A stretch of 62,904 bases of DNA, taken from Pilasporangium apinafurcum. Lineage: Eukaryota; Oomycota; Peronosporomycetes; Pythiales; Pythiaceae. Numbering within the stretch: the first letter of the stretch is position 1; every line of letters starts with the position of its first letter. The notes beneath the pieces were generated by a model that was not told the DNA's origin, searched no databases, and saw only the letters and a list, made by a program, of their open reading frames with translations. Made by a program: the position numbers and the translations under genes. Location: positions 993,744 through 1,056,647 of the forward strand of contig BCKE01000001.1 in NCBI GenBank assembly GCA_001600495.1. The letters run 5' to 3'. This document shows positions 53,889 to 62,904 of the stretch, one piece after another.

Positions 53889-56800
53889 GATATATTTTTT
53901 TCTTGAAGATAACAACTAAATGGATAAAGCTGGTATGTCTGAGTCGGCCGACGTAGATAAAAGAATGAGCAGTGGCACTCAAAGCATGCAACGCTCATAC
54001 GCGAAGGAGAAGGGGGGAGGGTAGTGAGAAGGGTCGCACAGTAAAAAAAATGGAAGTCAACGCGAAGATTTGCCATATGGTATTGGGTGATCAAAATGAA
54101 TGAAAAGTGGGTGGTCGAATCTAAAGGGTTCATCACCGTTTAGATCACCTGCCTTGTTGAAAGAAAGCGATACAATTGAGATTAAAGCGATTTAAGTTCT
54201 ATGGGAGAGGCGCTTTCTGGACAACATTGATGGCTGCATTGTCATGGACTTGGCTACATAAAAGCCTTGCGTGAAGCAAGGAAGCATCTGCCCTCTTCTT
54301 GTCTATCTGCATGAAGATTCTAGGTGAGGAAGGTTCGTTTTTTGCATCGACAAGTAATTTGTTCCGAATATTCCCGAAAATAACAGACAGCACTGTCGCC
54401 CACGGAGACAAAGACTTACACATCTTCAGTAACGATGAGTTCTCCATTACCGCATTACCACATGACGATAAGAAAGTGTTCGTGTTTATAAAGTCGGAGA
54501 AGGATTTGAAATGTGTACTCTCGAGTGCCATGCATGATTTCATGTGGAGAGCTAAAAGAGTAATAGCATAATGGATGCGCTAATTCCACTCTATTTGAGA
54601 TAATCATTGACTATTAGCTGTCCAAGCTATCAGAAAATGGTATCACTAAATATTTTGGGTAGCTCACATGTTGATTTGGGTTAAGTTCTAATTTTTTGTG
54701 CACCATCTCATATTGTAGAAATTTACGAACTCCTAAAAATAGGATTATAACTAGTGTGACAGTCTTGTATCTGATCTTTCGCTGGGAAAATGTAACAAAG
54801 AAGGCGGATGACCGCAAACGTCGGATTTGCCCGAGCAAAGCGCTTCTCTGTAGCGTGAAATGCTCATATGTGTGATAACCTTCGCCATATCCAAGTGATG
54901 CAATAAGAGTCCTCCGATTCCTACACGATGTGGCAGTCTACTGATGTTGGTACGAACGTAGCGAGAACCAATGGCTGTGTGTTGATGTCCATGGCAACCA
55001 CTCACGTTCCCACTCCCCACGTAGACTTCGTCCTAACTGCTCACTGTAGGATGCTGCTGAGTAAACGAGTGTTCGGTGGTTCGACAAGTCTACAACAACC
55101 AGGTCAGATTGGCACGTAACAGAAAATCGTCATGGACACTAGTTTTGTGGGCCAATTAGTCAAGTATGCTCCTTAATGCGATTCTATTGCAGTCTAGAGT
55201 GATAGTCCTGGTCTGCCTCGGCGCTCTCATCATGACGTGGTGGAATTACAACCGATCAAAGCAAATCTACCGCATCGCTAAAGTGTGAACGCTTGCGCGC
55301 ATCCAGACTGGTGGCTCATGTGCGCAGCATTTATAAATATGTCTCTCTTGACGTTGACAGCGGAAAGCACAATGCCAACATTCATCACCCCAAATCTATC
55401 TGTGTTGCATCGGTGTCAATAAAACGCGTCTCTCATCACCAATTTTGGATTTGTGACTCGAAAGTCCTCAGTTCAAAACGGCGGCGCTCGAGACGAACGC
55501 TATGTGTCTACACGATCTCACATACGCAAATGCTGTGCAGGAAAATGATTCATTGGCAATTCGTCTGGTACTTGCAGATGATTAGTTGGCTACAACTCGC
55601 TCGAGTAGGACTGCGTTAATTGTTATTAGCTACCTAAACTTTGAGTTGTCTGCTTTGTTGAATTGGATAGACATTCAATTAGTTTAGTAACTCAGTATAT
55701 CTCACTTAGCAATGCATGAATCATTTTGTCAAACCGAAAATTCCCTTTACGTGTGCCTCTCTTCCTCTACACGTACAGATTCCCAGACATTTGGAAATGT
55801 ATTTTCGAGACTATAATGTGTCCATCAACACCGAGATCGTATTGCTTCATGGACATTTCAACGTTGTCATTTGAAATACTATGTTTAGATCAATTTCACC
55901 GCTTCCCTCGGCGAGATATTGAATGCTCTATTAGAACGATTATCTCGAAATCGAAATGGAATTGTTATTGCGATCTTAATCAACTGACAATCATCTCGAC
56001 TAGTCACTTCAACGACCGAGTTGTTGAATCACTTTCCTCTTCTCTGAATTTCGCTTCAAGTGGTCCAAAATTTGTAGATTAAAGTAGCAAGGAGTGGAAA
56101 CCCAATATAAACTGTGCGTCAATTCCAAAACGTAGCTGCTTACCGAGCGTAACTCGGCTAGGGGATAAAATGCTACCTGTAGACGTACTGGGAATTTGTG
56201 TTTGCTTTTTCCATTGTCTTTGTGATGAGACAAGATCGGGAACTTTGTGTCTGCGGTTGGGAATTTTGACCAAGGCTTGTCTGTCTCGCATATCTACCAC
56301 TTGTACGCTCCTATGATTTTTATATGCGTGCCAACGGTTTGTCGCTCTTCCTAATGCACACACACACAGAACTTTATGAAGAATAGTTGAACGACACATC
56401 TTGAGGTTTTCACTTGATTTCAATCTGTTGATCCGCCTCATCAATGTTTTTTAGACCGACCAGACGCGAAAATTCTCCTTGAATCATAGGATAATACTTT
56501 TCAGATTGTTTATCGATCATTTTAAAGTATCGCTTGCAGGTTGACTCCAGTTTTGCTCAACGTCCAGATTGCAGTCGTCTTGATAGTAAGTTGTGCGAAT
56601 TCTCTCCATGAATCGTAAGCGAGAGAAATCCAATGAATAAGCATAACGCTTCCAAACCTCTTCTACCGCTCTTCGATTTCCATTTGGATCTTGTATTGCC
56701 TTGACTCGGTGAGGTTAAAGCATCCTGCGACGTGATGAAGACCGTCACTCGACTGCAGTTTACACTCGTTCAGCAAAAAAAGGAAATGAAAATGAAAGCA

Positions 56801-58843
56801 CTAGGCTAGAACAAGGAAGAAAACTCGATAGGAGTAAAAACAGCCACGATTAATGGCCTCAAGTGCACACAAAGTGCAGCAAGTGCGTACATTAACAAAA
56901 AGATCAGCCAAAGTGGCTTCAAAAAGCAACGTTTTCGATTTGCCTATGGAATTTGGATCTGCAGTCCTGTCGATGTGCACAAATGAACCCATTGAGGCGA
57001 GGATATACAAATGGATACTTAGCATTTTAGACCGATTGTTGCCTTGAACTATAATCTTTTGTATGTTGGAGACAATTGTGCTCGTTGAAGTTCTTTGCTA
57101 CTCGACTGAAGAAACAGTTCATATTTTGAGGTACTTTTGTTCATCATCACTCTTTATATAGATCGATCCATGGCGCACATGTGAAACTTAGTACGTTGCG
57201 GCCATTTCTCTTGGGTTCGTGGCTCCTTTTAATAATAATTATACGTCTGACACGACCCTTGGGCTTCTTTTTGCTTCTTTAAGGAAATCTTTGCTCCATC
57301 AAGTCTTTTTCCACCGTCAAATTTCACATCAAGTGGTAATAAGAGCAAACTTTGAGCGTTTCTCACATTAGAATTGACTAGCAAGATGTCTCAATCGTGT
57401 GACAAATGGCTTTGGTTCACCTGAAACAACAAAGTGCTCACAAACATTCTACGTTGTGCGGAATGTGATTCGAGTTACGTTATCTATATCGGGTGCTGAA
57501 AAGCAGGGCAGTGCAATCACTTGTATAACTACTATGAATGGCGTCGATGGGTTTGGTCGGGATCGCTCGACGAGTTTTGCTAATAGTTTTCTCCTTCTGT
57601 AAGTGATGACAGCATTTTTCTTCAATATATTTTGTGATTGCACTGGTATACATGCTTTTGACATGTTTTAGTAGTAAATGGACGTCAACGACGAAACGTT
57701 ACCCGCGACAAATCTGACTTTGTCCACTAACACAGAGGCCAACTTGTCGAGGTAGTGGTTTTCGCCTGTTCATTCAGCTTGAAGTTGACGAAACTCATCA
57801 TAGTTGACTCGAATAATTGTAAAGCACGATATTTGATCGGATAGAAGTCCAGAAAAACAAAATAAGCATCATGAAGTATGGACATTTGAGCTTGGTGTTC
57901 GCTCAGACCAATTTTTGCTATATTGAGTCCAACAAGATTACGAACAGGAATATTGCCGCACTAGCGTAAAAGCGCGGAAAGAATATATTTTTTTGATTGT
58001 TTCAAATATGTGTTTACGTTCAATTCATTTCGCTATGTAGATTGAGTCCGATAAATGAAGTGAAATGCATTTTTCTCAGGTTTTCTAGCTTTTTCATACA
58101 CTGATCCATAAAAAAGCTGTGACAGAAATTTTTCTTTCCATTGCAGTGCAAGAAACAGAATCTCAATCATTCACATAATAGCGTGATCAGATACAAGGCA
58201 AGGCATGGAACCACAATATGTTACTGAGCAGCAATCTCCGGCTTCTTTGAAGAGCATCCGATTTAATCATGCGCAATCGCTCAGAAAGTTCATGGCATAT
58301 CGCTTACCGATATTTCTACAGCGAAAATGGCAATCTCTTCCTAAGTCCCTTTGTATTCCAGCCGTTGCATGTGTTGCTCAATGTTATTAATCTTTGGCGG
58401 AGACGTGGCTGAAGGTGAGTGAGGCATATTGCTCGTGTCAATAAGCAATCGTTCCATACCAAGGAGAGAAGACTGGTAGACACTCGTGCAGCCTTCGGAT
58501 GTGGAAATTAACTGTCACGTTTACCGACACAATTGTACGACCTCCTGTGTGTAAATTCGCTTCTTGAACGCAAATTCCAACAAATTGTCATCCACTTGAT
58601 GATGATCGCATTAGCCAAAGATGCCATCAGCAGACAATAGTCCCTTACTTTTCCGGAAAACGTTGATTTCGTCCCAGAAGAAATGCACGAATTCACAACA
58701 TGCATTGGTCGTGACAGAGCCGATTGCGATCTACGGCGTCGACAAGTTGCTCGTTCCCACATCTGACTACATGCAGATCAAGGCAGAAGTGAACGCTTTA
58801 AGATACAAAGCATGAAGCGTTCGCAAATATCCCTGATTTTCCT
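53889..58843. other. 5-kb stretch without a supported gene
   Basis: The largest gene-poor stretch. Open frames exist, none with a recognisable domain. At 55166-55288 a 40-codon ATG frame (MLLNAILLQSRVIVLVCLGA...) encodes one membrane helix followed by a basic tail; it could be a tail-anchored micropeptide or the last exon of a lost gene. An AT-rich background and decayed frames suggest a pseudogene graveyard, but I found no definite relics. Confidence 0.4.
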
Positions 58844-59391
58844 TTAAGTTGCCTTTTCATCATCCAGTTGATCGACTATACGGTCCATCTTAAATGCGCT
58901 GGAATCGTATTCAGCGAGTTGGTCTTTGAGCATGGCTTGTTCAACTCGTAATTGGTCTTTTAGTGACACCAGTTTGATGTAGGACTCGACCGACAGCGCT
59001 GACGATTGCATCAATGTCCACTTGCCTTCATTGTCTTGTACGCTTGCGTCTTCGCTCAGTGGCTTCCGCTTCCGCAGCACTTGTGTGTATTCCTCTTGTA
59101 ATGATTCCATATGCACACGCAGCGTGTTAATCCGTGTCTGCATAGATATAAGCAAGGAAAGTCAGGCCTTGTCAGAGTGAGTAGATTATTTCGCTTTAAC
59201 ATTCATTCAACACTTACACAGGTGGAGTAATAGTGTTGCTGGACATGCAGCCGCTGTCGTAGGCGCTGGAACTCTCCCTTGGTCAGATTCTCCGTGTTCA
59301 TCATCCCTTCTTGTGTTGATGGGTTTATGGGTGTATGGGAGGTGGAACTTTGATTTCTTGCGTGGTTGGTGTTTTTATTTGTGTAACTCAT
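58844..59391 (-). CDS. Two-exon coiled-coil protein, unknown function
   Basis: Exon 1 59391-59218 and exon 2 59137-58844, joined in frame by an 80-bp GT-AG intron; 155 residues. The N-terminal 30 residues are Asn/Thr/Ser-rich and likely disordered. The rest is predicted to be helical with two heptad-like stretches, around residues 35-80 (EFQRLRQRLHVQQHYYS, then TLRVHMESLQEEY) and 110-150 (VSLKDQLRVEQAMLKDQLAE). Shape resembles small subunits of multi-protein complexes. I cannot assign it to a family. Confidence 0.65.
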
Positions 59392-60676
59392 TTGTTAATC
59401 TCTACTCTTTGTCCAAGCGGTAGGAGAAACAGCTGAGAAGGGCAGTGCAGGTGGTAACCTTCTTCCGCTTCAATATCTTCCTTTTTCTTCCCCGATTCCT
59501 GTCTTATTCTGTGATTGCCCACAAGACTCATCAGCGTATTATTGCCTCTTGTCCAAGATTACCCAGCTCTTTGCTAAGGCATACTTCTTAAAAATAGCTC
59601 CATTTCTGTATCCTCTTGCGTTAATTTCGTAGTATTTGCGTTTCAGTTGTTCCGTGTGGTAAATACTTCCGTCACCCTTGTGCTTGTCCACGCATGTGTG
59701 ATCTGGTCAGATGGTAGCCAAACTGCCACAGGACAAGATAGAAGGTTGTTACTTCTATCACTGAACAGCCCACATGACTCATCATTTCTTCACCACTGGT
59801 TGGTTGGCTGAGCTATCTGTTGAGTGAATAAATAGCTATTATACGGTCATCAATGTGTGCGGAGATAAAATGCGCTCAAGCAGAGAGCATGCAATGGATG
59901 ACTCATCAACGTTGACCATCTACTAAGAGACGCTCGAGATTTACTCCATAACTTCATAGATGGTTTAATTAAGTTTAAGTAGCAAACATAACTCTCATCA
60001 AGAACAATCTTCATGACACATTGCTAAGAGCTTCACGGTTTGGTATGGGTGAACGATATTCCTCGAGACACAGAGAAAACTCCAACATCAGTGCCGTATG
60101 AAAGTTCCTCTCATTCATTTTGGTGTATCATGACGGACAAATTTTTAGGTTTAAAACTTTTTTTTTACAAAATTACACCAATGCCGATGACTAAACGCAG
60201 TTTTTCCACTTTCCAATTTGACTGGTCCTAAACTGACCCCATGTTCCCATCGATGCGTATTTTTACTGCAAATCAGAAACTCGTGTCTTTGCAACTGCGG
60301 CAGTTCAAGAAGGTCTATTTTACCACGAATGCACCACTGGACAGCAGCAAAGGCTTTCCATGCTACCATTGTTTTAGAGGAGTGTGTGTGAGGGAGGGGG
60401 AAGCGACAATGGACGTCCATTTGGACGGTCAGAGGACGCTCATAGGCGTGGGTCCAACTTGTTTAAAAGAATGCGATGTGAGCAAGACAATGTGATGGAG
60501 AAGGTGGCATCCCTCGAGACACGCGCTTCAGGTGAGTGGAATACTTGTGTTATGGTATGAAAGTGAGCGAAAATATGCCGTGTTTGGCTTACTGGTAGTT
60601 CGGACGCATTCGAAGCAGTAATGCCATTGTCAACATCTCTGTTTCCAGTAAGACGAGGTAATGACTTTGTCCAGTG
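59392..60676. other. Intergenic
   Basis: Upstream of the coiled-coil gene and downstream of the LOR pseudogene. Frames at 60040-60495 show no recognisable motif. Confidence 0.45.
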
Positions 60677-61293
60677 TCATACGAATACGGTGATCATCGT
60701 CATATCCACCTCAGAAGCAGCATCGATATAGTAGCTGCCAGATCGCATCAAGCCATTGTATAACCTATTGTCGTTCTCATCCCGTGACTTCTACACTCCT
60801 GCTATCGTTTTACGTGCGCCATGCAGTCTCTGTTTCTCCATGTTTTCTTCCCCAACTACGACCCATTCTCATTCGGCAAGTGTATCCATGATTCGATTGT
60901 TAAACTTGAACATGAACGCCACTCCGCCAAACCCATAATAAGCTATAATGGTAAATAACATGACATTCTTGGTCAAGCCAAGCATCCCACTAGCATAGAT
61001 ATTGTATTTTATCTTTGCAGTGCGAAGAACATCTTCCATGGTGTTCATAATCTGGCTATCATGTACATCCAGCAGCTTTCCTCGGTTGTACATTGCCAAG
61101 AGCATGACTCACTAAAAGAACAGGGTGTTAATGTGCATCTCGTGAACTTTGAAATACTCGAGCCAGTCGTATCTTTGAGGTGTAAGGTCGTATGGAAATG
61201 TGACTCACAAAAACGCTCGGCGATAGCAGCGACACTTGGAGTCTGATACATAAGCTTCATGTCAAGGTTACATGAGGACATGTAGCCGTCCAT
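60677..61293 (-). pseudogene. Decayed LOR gene
   Basis: Read leftward from the ATG at 61291-61293: LMYQTPSVAAIAERFCE matches the LOR N-terminal stretch, then LLDVHDSQIMNTMEDV and MLFTIIAYYGFGGVAFMFKF match LDKYGVAIVNTKDA and ELFTIVAERHSGSGVELKF. After a gap SGSYYIDAASEVDMTMITV matches the C-terminal helix, ending at a stop at 60677. Frame changes between the pieces and loss of the GDW strand show that it is dead. Confidence 0.75.
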
Positions 61294-61512
61294 GATCTAT
61301 TTGGGTGCGCAGATAGATTGAAAGTTGTTGTATTGAGCTGGAGATGCGAAATGGATTTGGAAACTGGATACAATATCTTGATTAATGGTTCTCTTCGTTG
61401 GATTTTCGAATGTTGGAGTTATCGAGGGTGGTACTATTCATTGCTTATTGTGGATCCATCGACGAGGTTGACGCACACTAATTCCTCCACCCTATACTCA
61501 TAATTTTTAGTT

Positions 61513-61880
61513 TATATAAATAGGGTAATGATATTTCTACCTCTCGAAGTTCAAAAAACGATAAAGAGATGACAAAACACGGTAGTCCATAAATAACGAT
61601 TGAGTGGGACAACAAGCAATAAAAATGGAGAAGATGAGTGAGTTCTTCATGGGCTACGGATCAACCAAGGAACTTTTCGATTCTCTATTTAAGTTAGCGC
61701 AGCAAGAGGGATCCTCTTTGTGTAAAGTACATTCAGACTACGGGAAGAACAATATGGTTGGCCGATCATCGATATGTGGTAATACTCAGCAGGTGAAAGA
61801 CACATGGTACCGTGTTTTGAAGTAAAAACTACCATCTTTCGCACTTCGAGGGGTAGAGATATCATAACCCTATAAATATT
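61513..61880. mobile_element. MITE-like element with about 38-bp terminal inverted repeats
   Basis: The left end 61513-61552 and right end 61843-61880 are inverted repeats: ATAAATAGGGTAATGATATT and CTACCTCTCGAAGT on the left face ACTTCGAGGGGTAGAGATAT and ATAACCCTATAAAT on the right, with few mismatches. The 368-bp element contains a short ATG frame (61625-61825) with no recognisable motif. No target-site duplication could be confirmed. Confidence 0.65.
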
Positions 61881-62776
61881 CCCAGTTACTGATAGATAGC
61901 AGTTATTGGGAATTCCTTTAAGGCTAGCCACAGCTCCTAAAATAGGAGCGATTTTAAGGTTTCCATTGTCACTGGCACTCACTAAAATAGGTACTTTCTC
62001 ATATTTTCGAGTTAATGGAACAAATTTCCAGCATTCACTCTATCTCTAAATTCACTCCTATTTTGCGGTATAATGCAATTAGGTATTGTATTGGAATTTA
62101 TTGGCTGAAGCCGCATTTTGCGCCAACATCGTTGACTGAAAGGAAGAATTGTCTATGAATGTTGTAAAATGGTGCATGGCACATTTGTTTGGCTATAGAT
62201 GCTGTTTTCTCTTCGCTTTACCGTGACTACAGCACTAGTAGTCTCGATTGAATGCTTACGTGGAATGTTTAAACCCGGTCCAATGTGTGAGTGAGTACCT
62301 TTATCATTCCTTCTATATTTGATGCTATTTCTCATATAACACGATTATCGTCAACATCCAATAGCTTTCAGAGTCAGTTCTTGACAAATGACATTTGACT
62401 AGGAGAATATATGAACTTTGCTAGTTGTGACAGACATGGAGCTTGACGTTAATACAATGGAGCTGGAGTGAGGCAATCAAAAGTTAAAATACAGCAATCT
62501 CCATTTAGAATTAATTTAGGGTACGTTGGAGGAGATGCTATTACGCCGATTTGAGTTCAACCCACACTTCAAACTGAATGGGAATGCCTTACTGCCTGCG
62601 GGCTACAATGCCTGGACGAGTGTTTAACGACTCATTTGTTTCCATCTTGTTTGTGTGTGTTTTATTTTTTTGGTTTGCGTCTGGTTATATGATTATCCAT
62701 TGTTACTTTCAAAGGATCTATAGGTGCAATTCGAAATGCAGCATGATTGGATCGCTCTCAGTTATACTCTTGGCTC
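61881..62776. other. Intergenic
   Basis: No gene recognised. A plus-strand frame at 62578-62820 overlaps the partial LOR gene and has one hydrophobic stretch; judged a shadow. Confidence 0.45.
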
Positions 62777-62904
62777 TTATATATTGGCACGGGATCGTTT
62801 TCGGTGACGATATGCAATAACTTCTTCGTCCAAAACTGTGCACAACAGTGTAATCATCGCCATATCCACACCAGGTGCTATATCAACATAGTAATGTTCC
62901 GAAC
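62777..62904 (-). CDS. LURP-one-related (LOR) protein, C-terminal end only
   Basis: Reading from the window edge leftward gives SEHYYVDIAPGVDMAMITLL, the LOR C-terminal helix, then a basic tail ending at TAA (62777-62779). The rest lies outside the window. It shows that the LOR cluster continues to the right. Confidence 0.8.
   Translation of the reverse strand, partial: SEHYYVDIAPGVDMAMITLLCTVLDEEVIAYRHRKRSRANI

Noticed and set aside
54299-54571. 90-codon frame near the LOR cluster
   Set aside because: Begins with TTG, shows no LOR motif despite its position, and has no other recognisable domain.
55726-56082. 118-codon open frame
   Set aside because: Starts with TTG rather than ATG and has no recognisable motif.
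1-62904. CRISPR array or prokaryotic operon structure
   Set aside because: No regularly spaced repeats; spliced introns and eukaryotic families throughout show nuclear eukaryotic DNA.

Overview
The window is nuclear DNA from an oomycete (stramenopile). An elicitin-type protein with a GPI-like tail, a flagellar radial-spoke protein (implying motile zoospores), short GT-AG introns of about 60-110 bp, dense genes and expanded secreted families all point there. I cannot name the genus from sequence alone.

Layout. 1-2.2 kb: edge of a tRNA-like gene, a 73-bp tandem duplication and a Fanzor2/TnpB-like element relic. 2.3-26.8 kb: an expanded family of secreted palmitoyl-protein thioesterase (PPT)-like hydrolases, with six intact genes (2287, 3622, 15722, 17001, 19866, 23891) and three decayed copies, two of which form a perfect 1,133-bp inverted repeat around an intact gene. 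Inserted among them are a secreted protein with two six-cysteine modules (5301), Fanzor relics (6.7-8.1 kb), Mo25 (9167, seven exons) and a long ankyrin protein (12676). 27-40 kb: another Fanzor2 relic, a bHLH-PAS regulator, RSPH3, CCT2, an elicitin-like protein and a two-exon receptor-like kinase. 41-49 kb: two PPR-like, probably mitochondrial proteins around a small Ser/Thr/Pro-rich GPI-type protein and a decayed membrane protein. 49.6-62.9 kb: a hairpin-bounded Fanzor1 remnant, a LURP-one-related (LOR) family cluster (three intact genes, one pseudogene, one partial at the edge), a coiled-coil gene and a MITE-like element.

Housekeeping genes (Mo25, CCT2, RSPH3, PPR) are embedded in fast-evolving clusters of secreted or membrane-proximal families (PPT, elicitin-like, Cys-rich, LOR, receptor kinase). 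Such a layout is typical of host- or environment-facing regions of oomycete genomes. The least ordinary features are the Fanzor relics, whose ends carry conserved subterminal hairpins (one with compensatory changes) and two of which share one internal-deletion junction, and the perfect inverted repeat within the PPT array.

Exon borders were read by eye from splice signals and frame continuity. No searches were run, so family names rest on motif recognition.
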